Source: Acidimicrobiaceae bacterium
Lineage (GTDB): Bacteria > Actinomycetota > Acidimicrobiia > Acidimicrobiales > RAAP-2
NCBI GenBank assembly: GCA_003162475.1
Contig: PMOI01000004.1
Coordinates: 59,121 to 107,518, forward strand
Direction: 5' to 3'
DNA: 48,398 nt
Shown: positions 25,388 through 33,002 of the stretch, piece after piece
Layout of the letters: each line of letters begins with the position of its first letter
How positions within the stretch are numbered: the stretch's first letter is position 1
Position numbers and translations under genes: made by a program
Notes under the pieces: generated by a model
The model's input: the letters and a program-made list of their open reading frames with translations, nothing else
Told to the model about the DNA's origin: nothing
Databases searched by the model: none

Positions 25388-26317
25388 GTGCGATTTCTCT
25401 TCGAGCCCGGCTTCTTCTCAAGTGCACCGGTGGGTACGGCGTTCGTGATCGGTGGCGTGACGGCCGTCGTGTCGGCGATCGTCGGCGTGCTGACGGTGGT
25501 GCGTGGTCAGTCCTTCGCCGGTCACGCCCTGACCGACGTCGCGACCACTGGTGGTTCGGGGTCTTTCCTCCTGGGGATCAGTCCGCTGGTTGGCTTCATC
25601 GGAGCGGGCGTCGTCGGCGCCGGTGCCATGGAACTCGCCGGCGTGCAGCGACGTCGTGGGCGCGACGTCGCGACGGGGGTCGTGCTCGGCGCGGCCACTG
25701 GTCTGTCGGCGCTCTTCCTCTATCTCGACACCACGAGAAGCGCCACCACGGGCGTCACTCAACAGATCCTCTTCGGCTCGATCTTTACCGTCGATCCCTC
25801 GACCATCCCGGTCGTCATCGTGTTGAGCGTCGTGACGCTGGCGTTGATCGGTTGGATGTACCGTCCGCTCTTATTGAGTTCGTTGAGTAGTGAGCTGGCG
25901 TCGGCGCGTGGTGTTGGCGTGCGACGAGTGAGTCTGCTCTTCATGCTCACGTTGGCGATCTCCGTCGGGCTCTCATCGATCGCCATTGGCTCAGTTCTCT
26001 CGACAGCGCTGCTCATCGGACCGGCGGCGACGTCGCTACGACTCACGAGGAACCTTCGCAAGGCTTTCGTGTTCGCGTGCGTCTTTGGCGTCCTCGCGAC
26101 CTGGCTCGGGATCTTGTTCGCCTACGACAGCTACTACTGGGACCCGTCCAGCCAAGGTCTTCCGGTCAGTTTCTTCATCGTGGCGATCATCTTTCTGGGC
26201 TACCTGGTCTCGGGGCTGACGATCGTGCGTCGATTCGTCGGGCCGCGCGTCCCCACGCGCGGGCGCGCAGAGACGCCACGTCGTGCGCGGCCGAGCAACG
26301 TCGGTGAGGTGGTGTGA
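25388..26317 (+). CDS. Metal ABC transporter permease (ZnuB family), first subunit
   Basis: A 309-residue integral membrane protein of the ABC-3 family, with about 8 hydrophobic helices. The family features are GQSFAGHALTDVATTGGSGSFL near residue 40 and SIAIGSVLSTALLIGPAATSLRL, where the permease contacts the ATPase. The last 35 residues are basic and cytoplasmic (RRFVGPRVPTRGRAETPRRARPS). GTG at 25388 is 6 nt after the ATPase stop. A second, different permease follows, so the transporter is probably a heterodimer. Confidence 0.86.
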   Translation: MRFLFEPGFFSSAPVGTAFVIGGVTAVVSAIVGVLTVVRGQSFAGHALTDVATTGGSGSFLLGISPLVGFIGAGVVGAGAMELAGVQRRRGRDVATGVVLGAATGLSALFLYLDTTRSATTGVTQQILFGSIFTVDPSTIPVVIVLSVVTLALIGWMYRPLLLSSLSSELASARGVGVRRVSLLFMLTLAISVGLSSIAIGSVLSTALLIGPAATSLRLTRNLRKAFVFACVFGVLATWLGILFAYDSYYWDPSSQGLPVSFFIVAIIFLGYLVSGLTIVRRFVGPRVPTRGRAETPRRARPSNVGEVV

Positions 26318-27117
26318 TGTTCACGGGTTTCATGGTGAACGCGTGGCTCGTGGCGACGATCGTCGCTCTCGTCGCCGGCGTCGTTGGTTTCTTCGTCGTG
26401 TTGCGCGGCTCGGCGTTTCAGGCGCACGCCATTCCGAACGGCGCCTTTGCTGGCGCCGCAGGAGCCAACCTCATCGGTGTCAACCCCTTGATCGGTCTCG
26501 GCGTCTTCTCGCTCGCCGCGGCGCTCGGGATCGGCCGACTCAGTCGACGAGGTCGGTCCGACGTCGTCACGGCCCTGGCGTTGATGATGATGCTCGCCCT
26601 CGGCGCGGCGTTCATCAGTCAAAGCACCCAGTACGAGCCCGAGATCTTCTCGCTCTTGTTCGGCGAGATCCTCGGCGTGAGCTCGAGCCAAGTGCTACCC
26701 GTCGTCGTCCTTGGCGCGGTGTGCGTTCTGGCGGTTGCCTTTCTTTACCGACGGCTGCTGATGACGTCGATCGCGCCCGAGATCGCCGCGGCTCGGGGCT
26801 TTCGCCCCGAGCGCGTCGAGATGGCCTTCCTCGTGGTGCTCGCGTGTTCGACGACGATGACCGTCCCCGTCGTGGGCGCGATGCTGATCTTCTCCTTGAT
26901 GATCGGACCTCCCGCGGCCGCGCGTTGTTTCAGCAACCGGCCCGAGATCGCGCTGCTCGTCTCGGTCGTTATCGCTCTCGTCACCGTGTGGGCGTCGCTC
27001 GCGTGTTCCTACACGACCAATTGGCCCGTTGGTTTCTACGTGGGTGTCTTCAGCGCCGCGTGGTTTGGCCTCGGGCGCACGTACGGCTATCTGCGTCGGG
27101 TGCGTCGAGTCAACTGA
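26317..27117 (+). CDS. Metal ABC transporter permease (ZnuB family), second subunit
   Basis: A 266-residue ABC-3 permease with about 8 membrane helices. RGSAFQAHAIPNGAFAGAAGANL and TVPVVGAMLIFSLMIGPPAAARCFS match the same two family regions as the first permease, but the sequences differ widely, so this is not a recent duplication. I prefer ATG at 26317, with GGTGAGGT 6 nt upstream; GTG at 26314 is equally in frame and would overlap the preceding stop. It ends the four-gene importer operon. Confidence 0.85.
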   Translation: MFTGFMVNAWLVATIVALVAGVVGFFVVLRGSAFQAHAIPNGAFAGAAGANLIGVNPLIGLGVFSLAAALGIGRLSRRGRSDVVTALALMMMLALGAAFISQSTQYEPEIFSLLFGEILGVSSSQVLPVVVLGAVCVLAVAFLYRRLLMTSIAPEIAAARGFRPERVEMAFLVVLACSTTMTVPVVGAMLIFSLMIGPPAAARCFSNRPEIALLVSVVIALVTVWASLACSYTTNWPVGFYVGVFSAAWFGLGRTYGYLRRVRRVN

Positions 27118-27128
27118 ACGTGCATGCG

Positions 27129-27163
27129 CGTCAGGCCTCATTGCACTGAGTGCCGACCTGACG
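27129..27163 (+). terminator. Hairpin after the zinc importer operon
   Basis: CGTCAGG (27129-27135) pairs with CCTGACG (27157-27163), with an inner CTCA/TGAG stem. It starts 12 nt after the last permease stop. No T-run follows, so it would be an imperfect terminator. Confidence 0.38.
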
Positions 27164-27189
27164 TCCGTCGCCCACTTTCGCGGAGAACG

Positions 27190-27195
27190 TAGCCT
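27190..27195 (+). promoter_or_regulatory. Candidate -10 box (TAGCCT) before tilS
   Basis: TAGCCT ends 6 nt before the tilS GTG at 27202, with no ribosome binding site between them. It fits the leaderless TANNNT pattern seen elsewhere in the window. Confidence 0.42.
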
Positions 27196-27201
27196 TCGTC
27201 T

Positions 27202-28122
27202 GTGAGCACGAGCGCCCAACGACTTCTCGAAGCGTGCGCGTTCCCGCGCGCGGGTGAAACGGTCGCGCTCGCCGTGTCGGGGGGCCCGGACTCGCTCGGT
27301 CTCTTGTTGCTCGCTCTCGAGGCGGGGCTCAGTGTCAGCGTGCACCACGTTGATCATCACGCCCGGCCGGCGAGTAGCGACGACGCGAAGGCCGTACGGG
27401 CGATCTGCGAAGGGCTTGGGGTTTCCTGCGTGGTTCACGACGTCGTGGTGGAACCAGGCGCCAACTTCGAGGCTCGCGCGCGCGCCGAACGACGCCGGGT
27501 CCTGCCCGGCGGGTCGCTCACGGGCCACACGATGGACGACCTCGCCGAGACCGTGCTCCTCAACATGCTGCGCGGGGCTGGTATCGACGGGCTCTCGCCA
27601 ATGGTGAACGATCCCACCAAGCCCCTGCGGGGCGTTCGTCGTCACGACCTGCACGAGTTCGTGGACGCGTCGAACGTGAAGGCGTTGCACGACGAGACCA
27701 ACGACGACCTCACCTTTCGTCGCAACCGGGTTCGCCACCAATTGCTGCCCTTGATGTGCGACGTCGCGGAACGCGACGTCGTGCCCCTCCTCGCGCGTCA
27801 GGCCGACGTCCTCTACGAAGAGCGCGCGTGGCTCGACGAGCTGAGCGTCGCGGACGCTGAACTCGATCTCAACGACGCGGACTGTCGTACGTTGCGCGAA
27901 TGGTCGAGGGCTCGACTTCGGCGCTGGCTTCGGGTCAAACTGCGCGCCGTCGACGCGACGAACGACACCCATCCGCCGAGCGCCGCCGAGGTCGAACGCG
28001 CGATGGAGGTCGTCGTCGGTGACGTCGTCGCCACGCAGCTGAGCGGCGCGCGTCGACTGGCGCGAAGGGGCCAGCATCTCACGCTCGAAGTCGGCTCCAC
28101 TACGCTGACCAGCAATGGATAG
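27202..28122 (+). CDS. tilS: tRNA(Ile)-lysidine synthase
   Basis: A 306-residue N-type ATP pyrophosphatase that converts C34 of the CAU-anticodon tRNA-Ile to lysidine, so that AUA is read as Ile. The PP-loop is AVSGGPDSLGLLLLA. HHVDHHARPASSDD, TGHTMDDLAETVLLNMLRGAG (ATP and tRNA contacts) and FRRNRVRHQLLPLM are family signatures. Like other actinobacterial forms it is short and lacks the large E. coli C-terminal domain. It overlaps hpt by 8 nt, the usual tilS-hpt linkage. Confidence 0.93.
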   Translation: MSTSAQRLLEACAFPRAGETVALAVSGGPDSLGLLLLALEAGLSVSVHHVDHHARPASSDDAKAVRAICEGLGVSCVVHDVVVEPGANFEARARAERRRVLPGGSLTGHTMDDLAETVLLNMLRGAGIDGLSPMVNDPTKPLRGVRRHDLHEFVDASNVKALHDETNDDLTFRRNRVRHQLLPLMCDVAERDVVPLLARQADVLYEERAWLDELSVADAELDLNDADCRTLREWSRARLRRWLRVKLRAVDATNDTHPPSAAEVERAMEVVVGDVVATQLSGARRLARRGQHLTLEVGSTTLTSNG

Positions 28123-28684
28123 GCACTCTTCACACGACTTCACCGCTACCTGGGCCAAAGGCGTTCTCGGCGAGGTGGTGGTCTCGGCGAAAGAGGTCCA
28201 CGACCGCGTGGGCGAGCTAGGAGCCCAGATCACCAAGGATTACGCGAGTAGGCCGCCGCTGCTCGTGGGTGTCTTGAAGGGCGCGATCAACTTCATGGCC
28301 GACCTGATGCGCGCGATTGAGCTGCCCGTCGAGGTCGACTTCATGGCCGTCTCCTCCTACGGCGCGGCCACGAAGACCAGCGGCGTCGTGCGTATCGTGA
28401 AGGACCTCGACGTCGATCTCTCGGGTCGCGACGTCTTGATCGTCGAAGACGTGGTGGACTCGGGTCTGACGCTCAACTACCTGCGCCAGTACCTCGGCGC
28501 GCGTAGTCCCGCCAGCCTCGAAGTGTGCGCGTTGCTCTTGAAAGAGGGCGAACAGCGCGTCGAACAGTCGCTCAAGTACGTGGGCTTTTCGATTCCAGCC
28601 GACTTCGTCGTGGGCTACGGCCTCGACGTCAACGAGCGCTACCGTAACCTCGACGCGATCTACACCTACGTCGGTAAGGCCTAG
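28115..28684 (+). CDS. hpt: Hypoxanthine phosphoribosyltransferase
   Basis: A 189-residue purine salvage enzyme that makes IMP/GMP from hypoxanthine/guanine and PRPP. The PRPP-binding motif is VLIVEDVVDSGLTL, the early loop is LLVGVLKGAINFMADL, and the flexible-loop serine-tyrosine is in AVSSYG. The purine contact is in FVVGYGLDVNERYRNL. ATG at 28115 overlaps tilS by 8 nt. In most actinobacteria ftsH follows hpt; here folE comes directly after 2 nt. Confidence 0.95.
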   Translation: MDRHSSHDFTATWAKGVLGEVVVSAKEVHDRVGELGAQITKDYASRPPLLVGVLKGAINFMADLMRAIELPVEVDFMAVSSYGAATKTSGVVRIVKDLDVDLSGRDVLIVEDVVDSGLTLNYLRQYLGARSPASLEVCALLLKEGEQRVEQSLKYVGFSIPADFVVGYGLDVNERYRNLDAIYTYVGKA

Positions 28685-28686
28685 AC

Positions 28687-29268
28687 GTGGTCGATCACGC
28701 GCGCGTGCAACTCCTCGTTCGAGAGTTGCTCGAAGCGATCGGTGAGGATCCCTCGCGTGAGGGACTGATCGAAACACCACGTCGCGTCGCCGACATGTAC
28801 GTCGAACTCTTCGAGGGTATTGAGAGCGATCCTGGCGAACACCTTCGCGTCAACTTCGAAGCGGGTCACGACGAGATGGTCATGGTTCGCGACATCCCCT
28901 TCACCTCGCTCTGCGAACACCACCTCGTGCCCTTTGTCGGCTTCGCGCACGTGGCGTACCTCCCGGCCCCCGACGGACGTATCACGGGTCTGTCGAAGTT
29001 GGCGCGGCTCGTCGAAGGCTACGCGCGACGCCTCCAGGTCCAAGAACGCATGACGACCCAGATCGTCGAATCGTTGCAACGCGAACTCGAGCCCCGTGGC
29101 TCGATCGTCGTGATCGAAGCGGAACATTTTTGTATGTCGATGCGCGGCATAAAGAAAGAGGGCATGACGACGGTGACGTCGGCCGTGCGTGGAACCTTCC
29201 GCGACGACGCCGCGACGCGAGCCGAAGCCTTGCAGTACATCCACCAGCGAAGGTCGACGTGGCACTGA
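28687..29268 (+). CDS. folE: GTP cyclohydrolase I
   Basis: A 193-residue enzyme that opens GTP to 7,8-dihydroneopterin triphosphate, the first step of folate synthesis. Zinc ligands are the Cys of SLCEHHLVPF and the Cys of EHFCMSMRG, with the following histidines. GLSKLARLVEGYARRLQVQERMT is the family signature, and IKKEGMTTVTSAVRG closes the site. It opens the folate block folE-folP-X-folB-folK and overlaps folP by 10 nt. Confidence 0.96.
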   Translation: MVDHARVQLLVRELLEAIGEDPSREGLIETPRRVADMYVELFEGIESDPGEHLRVNFEAGHDEMVMVRDIPFTSLCEHHLVPFVGFAHVAYLPAPDGRITGLSKLARLVEGYARRLQVQERMTTQIVESLQRELEPRGSIVVIEAEHFCMSMRGIKKEGMTTVTSAVRGTFRDDAATRAEALQYIHQRRSTWH

Positions 29269-30059
29269 GTCCGGCCGTGATGGGCATCGTGAACGTGACG
29301 CCCGACTCCTTCTTCCCGGCTTCGCGGACGATCGCCACCGACGAGGCCGTCGCGCGTGGACGTGCGCAGTTCCTCTTCGGAGCTGACGTCGTGGACGTCG
29401 GAGGTGAGTCCACCCGACCGGGCGCGACACCGGTGGAGGCGAGCGAAGAGCTGGAACGAGTACTTCCGGTCATTCGAGCCCTGGCGTCGCACGGCCCAGT
29501 CTCGATCGACACGCAAAAAGAGTCTGTCGCTCGCGCGGCTGTGGCGGCGGGGGCGAGCGTGTTGAACGACGTCTCGTCGACGCTCTACGCCGTGGCGGGA
29601 GAGTTGGGCGTTGGCTACGTCGCCATGCACCGCCAAGGTGATTCGTCGACGATGCAAGACAACCCCACGTACGACGATGTCGTGAGCGAGATCGGTGACT
29701 TTCTTCGGCTTATTGCCGAGCAAGCCCGCAGCGCGGGCGTCACGAAGCTCTGGCTCGATCCAGGTATTGGCTTCGGTAAGTCCGTCGAGCACAACGTGAG
29801 CCTCCTTGCTCACGTCGATCACTTCGTCGAACTAGCGAACGAGTACCACGCGGGCGTGCTGATCGGCACGAGTCGCAAGGGATTCCTCGGTCATCTCGGT
29901 CGCGACGCGCTCGACGTCGACGAGCGCCTAGAGGGTTCCTTGGCCACCGAGGCGTGGGCCATGGTCGAAGGTGTCAGTATGGTGCGAGTGCACGACGTTC
30001 GAGAAACCGTACAGTTACGCGAGTTGCTCACTCGACCGCTTGAGGCTGTGACGTCGTGA
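29259..30059 (+). CDS. folP: Dihydropteroate synthase
   Basis: A 266-residue TIM-barrel enzyme joining p-aminobenzoate to dihydropterin diphosphate; the family is the sulfonamide target. GIVNVTPDSFF starts the barrel; the usual SDGG after TPDSF is replaced by FPASRT, a variant seen in some actinobacteria. GGESTRPGATPV, SIDTQKESVARAAVAAGASVLND, LDPGIGFGKSVEHN and IGTSRKGFLG are all present. GTG at 29259 has GCGAAGG 5 nt upstream and lies inside the end of folE; the longer open frame would run back through folE and is not credible. It overlaps the next gene by 4 nt. Confidence 0.93.
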   Translation: MALSPAVMGIVNVTPDSFFPASRTIATDEAVARGRAQFLFGADVVDVGGESTRPGATPVEASEELERVLPVIRALASHGPVSIDTQKESVARAAVAAGASVLNDVSSTLYAVAGELGVGYVAMHRQGDSSTMQDNPTYDDVVSEIGDFLRLIAEQARSAGVTKLWLDPGIGFGKSVEHNVSLLAHVDHFVELANEYHAGVLIGTSRKGFLGHLGRDALDVDERLEGSLATEAWAMVEGVSMVRVHDVRETVQLRELLTRPLEAVTS

Positions 30060-30559
30060 GGGGTAAGTGGGCAGCGGGCATCGAGCCGCGCGGCTTCACC
30101 TGGGTCTACAAAGGCATTCTCGCGGTTTCGGAGCGTCCCGGCGGATCGACGACCGTTCACCGCCAAGTCCGCCGTGACGAAGAGCTGCTCTGGCTGAAGC
30201 ATCAGGGCTTCGGAAGGGTGATCTCGATCCTGCCCGTGATGCAGAACATGAGCGCGTACTTCGAGCACGGCCTCACGGCCAGCCACTACGCGCTGCGGGG
30301 CGGTCCCCAGCAGAAGGAAGTCCTCGAGGCGTGCTACCTCGACATGGCGAACTCGATGACGGTGAACACCACGGTGCTGTTGCACAGTGACGAAGTGTCC
30401 GACCGACTCTTGGGCGTGGTCGCGGGTTACCTGGTCTGGTCGCAGAAAGTCGCCTCGGTGCCGGCCTCGATCGCCCTCGTCGAACGGCTCTTCAAAAGGT
30501 CGATCGGTCCAGACGGGCGCTCGGTGCTCTTCGACCTCCCCGAGGACCTGCGTGAGTGA
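30056..30559 (+). CDS. Dual-specificity-phosphatase-like protein with Cys-to-Ser active site (uncharacterised)
   Basis: A 167-residue protein of unknown function set between folP and folB, overlapping them by 4 and 8 nt. The overall pattern resembles a small dual-specificity phosphatase: an early GILAVSERPGG, then EELLWLKHQGFGRVISILP, and a C-terminal LLHSDEVSDRLLGVVAGYLVW in the position of the phosphate loop HCX5R. Here the loop reads H110-S111-X5-R117, so the catalytic cysteine is serine and the usual glycine is valine. The fold-supporting His and Arg remain. It may be an inactive phosphate-binding protein, or a different enzyme using Ser. Its place suggests a role with dihydroneopterin triphosphate or other folate intermediates; the dihydroneopterin triphosphate pyrophosphohydrolase step has no other candidate here. 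That is speculation. Confidence 0.6.
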   Translation: MRGKWAAGIEPRGFTWVYKGILAVSERPGGSTTVHRQVRRDEELLWLKHQGFGRVISILPVMQNMSAYFEHGLTASHYALRGGPQQKEVLEACYLDMANSMTVNTTVLLHSDEVSDRLLGVVAGYLVWSQKVASVPASIALVERLFKRSIGPDGRSVLFDLPEDLRE

Positions 30560-30917
30560 CGTTATTGAACTGCGCGAACTGCGTTGCGCCGCGGTGGTGG
30601 GTGTCTTACGTGAAGAGCGCGACCGCCCCCAACCGTTGGCCTTTGACGTCGACGTGGTGCGCCCCTTCGAAGAGGCTGCGATCAACGACGACATCACGGC
30701 GACGACGGACTACGCGAGGGTCCTGACCCTCGCCACCAAGGTGGCGCACGATGGCGCCTTCCTCCTGCTCGAGACGCTCGCGTACCGCGTGGCGCACGAG
30801 GTACTCGCCCTCGACTCGGCTATCACGTCGGTCACGGTGGCGGTACGAAAACTTCGCCCGCCCGTTGCCGAGGACGTCGCGACGGTGGGTGTGCGCTGCA
30901 CCGTGCAACGCCCCTAG
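30552..30917 (+). CDS. folB: Dihydroneopterin aldolase
   Basis: A 121-residue enzyme that cleaves dihydroneopterin to hydroxymethyl-dihydropterin and glycolaldehyde. IELRELRCAAVVGVLREERDRPQPLAFDVDV is the usual opening, DDITATTDYARVL contains the conserved Asp-Tyr, and FLLLETLAYRVAHEVL holds the catalytic Glu region. The conserved lysine is in VAVRKLRPPVAEDVATVGV. GTG at 30552 overlaps the previous stop by 8 nt with GAGGA upstream. It joins folK by one base. Confidence 0.92.
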   Translation: MSDVIELRELRCAAVVGVLREERDRPQPLAFDVDVVRPFEEAAINDDITATTDYARVLTLATKVAHDGAFLLLETLAYRVAHEVLALDSAITSVTVAVRKLRPPVAEDVATVGVRCTVQRP

Positions 30918-31384
30918 TGCGCTTCGCGTACCTCTCGCTCGGTTCGAACGTCGGCGATCGCAGGGCCCACTTCGAAGCGGCGATACCCCTACTCGCGGGC
31001 GGTGATCCCTATCGTCTCTCCAACGTCTACGACACCGAACCGGTCGGTGGCGTCGCCCAAGACAACTTTTGGAACATGGTGATCGAACTCGAAACGAACG
31101 CGTCGCCTCGAGCGTTGATCGGTCGCGCCAGGCGCGCCGAAGAGGCCCGTCACCGTACGCGCGACAGTCATTGGGGTCCTCGGACCCTCGACGTGGACGT
31201 GTTGCTCGTGGGTGACGAAGTGAGTAACGACCCCGAAATCCTCGTGCCGCACCCGCGTCTCTTCGAGCGTGCCTTCGTGTTGGTGCCGTTGCGTGAACTC
31301 GCGCCGGGACTGGTCAGTGAAGCCCAAGTTCAGGCCGGTGCTGGACGCGTCGTCGAACTGGGTACACTCGAATCGTTGCGCTAG
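30917..31384 (+). CDS. folK: Hydroxymethyl-dihydropterin pyrophosphokinase
   Basis: A 155-residue HPPK that transfers pyrophosphate from ATP to hydroxymethyl-dihydropterin, making the FolP substrate. YLSLGSNVGDRRAHFEAA, VYDTEPVGGVAQDNFWNMV, HWGPRTLDVDVLL (the Asp pair binds magnesium) and HPRLFERAFVLVPL are all in place. The conserved arginine-rich loop is partly changed (ARRAEEARHRTRDSHWGPR). GTG at 30917 shares a base with the folB TAG. A CCCC-TC-GGGG hairpin lies in the 45-nt gap that follows. Confidence 0.93.
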   Translation: MRFAYLSLGSNVGDRRAHFEAAIPLLAGGDPYRLSNVYDTEPVGGVAQDNFWNMVIELETNASPRALIGRARRAEEARHRTRDSHWGPRTLDVDVLLVGDEVSNDPEILVPHPRLFERAFVLVPLRELAPGLVSEAQVQAGAGRVVELGTLESLR

Positions 31385-31429
31385 TACCGAACGGCACCCC
31401 TCGGGGGCTGGAACGGAAATGGAGCCCTC

Positions 31430-32146
31430 ATGAACATCACCATCGTTGGCACGGGCCGGGCCGGTTCGTCGTTCGCTGCGGCGTTGCGAGGCGTTCGTCA
31501 CGACGTCCACCTCATTCACCACGACGCGCTCGACGACGTGCGAACGCCTGACCTGATCCTTCTAGCCGTCCCCGACGACGCCATTCGCCCGGTGTCGGAT
31601 CGACTGGCCCCGAGCGATACCTACGTCGTGGCTCACGTGGCTGGCTCGCGCGGACTCGGTGAACTCAGCGCGCACGCGCGCGTGGGCCTCATGCACCCCC
31701 TCGCCGCCTTGTCGACCCCCGAGCTCGGGGCGCCTCGCCTTCTCGGCGCTCTCTACAGTGTCGCGGGCGACGAACTCGTCACCCACGTCGTGGCGTCACT
31801 CGAGGGTCGCGCGCTGCGACTCACGGACGACCAACGAGCGATCTATCACGCGACAGCAACCGTCGCGGCGAATCACCTCGTCGCGTTGATGGGTCACGTG
31901 CAGGTCCTCGCCGAATCGGCCGGTCTGACGCTCGAGGACTTCCTTCCCTTGAGTGAGCAGGCCCTCGCGGACGTGGCGTTGATGGGTGTCAGTCGCGCGC
32001 TGACCGGTCCGGCGTCGCGCGCCGACATGGCCACCATCGACGCGCACTTGGCCGCCATTTCTCCGTCGCAGCGTTCGACGTACGTCGCTATGGCCAACGC
32101 TGCGTTCGAACTCGCCGAACAGCGGCGCCTCACCTCGCACCTCTAA
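31430..32146 (+). CDS. Rossmann-like/DUF2520 oxidoreductase next to panC
   Basis: A 238-residue protein with an N-terminal dinucleotide-binding motif, ITIVGTGRAGSSFAAAL, and a helical C-terminal DUF2520 domain (YHATATVAANHLVALMGHVQVLAESAGLTLEDF... GPASRADMATIDAHLAAI). The architecture is that of 6-phosphogluconate-dehydrogenase-like reductases such as ketopantoate reductase. It starts at ATG 31430 with GGAG upstream and ends 1 nt before panC, so it is co-translated with pantothenate synthesis. A role as an alternative ketopantoate reductase is reasonable because no panE is seen here; this is inference. Confidence 0.75.
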   Translation: MNITIVGTGRAGSSFAAALRGVRHDVHLIHHDALDDVRTPDLILLAVPDDAIRPVSDRLAPSDTYVVAHVAGSRGLGELSAHARVGLMHPLAALSTPELGAPRLLGALYSVAGDELVTHVVASLEGRALRLTDDQRAIYHATATVAANHLVALMGHVQVLAESAGLTLEDFLPLSEQALADVALMGVSRALTGPASRADMATIDAHLAAISPSQRSTYVAMANAAFELAEQRRLTSHL

Positions 32147-32147
32147 C

Positions 32148-32999
32148 GTGCTCGAACTGAGCGATATCGAGGCGTGGCGCTCGTTCGCGAGCGAACAGCG
32201 CTCGAAGGGTCGACGCGTCGGACTCGTGCCGACCATGGGCGCGTTGCACGAAGGGCACGTGTCGCTCTTTCGCGCGGCGAGAGAGACCAGTGACGTCGTG
32301 CTCGCCACGATCTTCGTCAATCCTCGCCAGTTCCAGGACTCCAGTGATCTCGATTCCTACCCGCGCACCCCCGATCGTGACCGCGAGCTCGCTCTCGCGT
32401 GCGGCGTCGACTGTCTTATCTCACCGACACTCGAAGCGATGTGGCCCGACTTTCCCGCGCCGACGCCCACGACGGTGACGCTCGGCCAACTGGGTGAGGT
32501 CTTCGAGGGTGCGGGTCGACCGGGGCACTTCGACGGCGTGGCCAGTGTCGTGGCGAAACTCTTCGTGATCACGGGCGCGTGTCGCGCCTACTTCGGCGAG
32601 AAGGACTTCCAACAGCTCACCGTGATCCGCCGGCTCGTGCGCGACCTCGGCTTTGACGTGGAAGTGGTTGCACAACCTATCGTTCGAGACGACGACGGCC
32701 TCGCGCTCTCGAGCCGCAACGTTCTCCTCTCGCCCGACGGGCATCGCCAGGCACTCGGCTTTTCGAGGGCACTTCGTCGCGTCGCGAAAGAGCCGCGCAG
32801 CGCCGACGCGCAGCGCGAAACGCTGCGCGGTGTCCTCGAAGGGGCCGGCGTCGAGGTCGCCTACGCCGAGGTCGTCGATCCGTTGACCTTGGTACCCTCA
32901 CGTGACGGCGAAGCGGGCGAGCGACGTGCGTTGGTGGCCGGGTTCGTCGAAGGTGTTCGTCTCCTCGACAACGGACCCGTTCAACTAGTGGGGAGGTAG
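32148..32999 (+). CDS. panC: Pantothenate synthetase
   Basis: A 283-residue enzyme that ligates pantoate and beta-alanine using ATP. VPTMGALHEGHVSLFRAA carries the HxGH ATP motif, TIFVNPRQF follows, and CRAYFGEKDFQQLTVIRRLVRDL and LALSSRNVLLS (KMSKS-like position) complete the nucleotidylyltransferase site. GTG at 32148 is 1 nt after the DUF2520 stop, and coaX follows after 3 nt. panD and panB are not in the window. Confidence 0.95.
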   Translation: MLELSDIEAWRSFASEQRSKGRRVGLVPTMGALHEGHVSLFRAARETSDVVLATIFVNPRQFQDSSDLDSYPRTPDRDRELALACGVDCLISPTLEAMWPDFPAPTPTTVTLGQLGEVFEGAGRPGHFDGVASVVAKLFVITGACRAYFGEKDFQQLTVIRRLVRDLGFDVEVVAQPIVRDDDGLALSSRNVLLSPDGHRQALGFSRALRRVAKEPRSADAQRETLRGVLEGAGVEVAYAEVVDPLTLVPSRDGEAGERRALVAGFVEGVRLLDNGPVQLVGR

Positions 33000-33002
33000 C
33001 AC

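Noticed and set aside
26695..28236. 513-codon minus-strand frame opposite the permease, tilS and hpt
   Set aside because: It is an antisense shadow produced by high-GC codon bias; three well-supported genes occupy the other strand and it shows no family motif.
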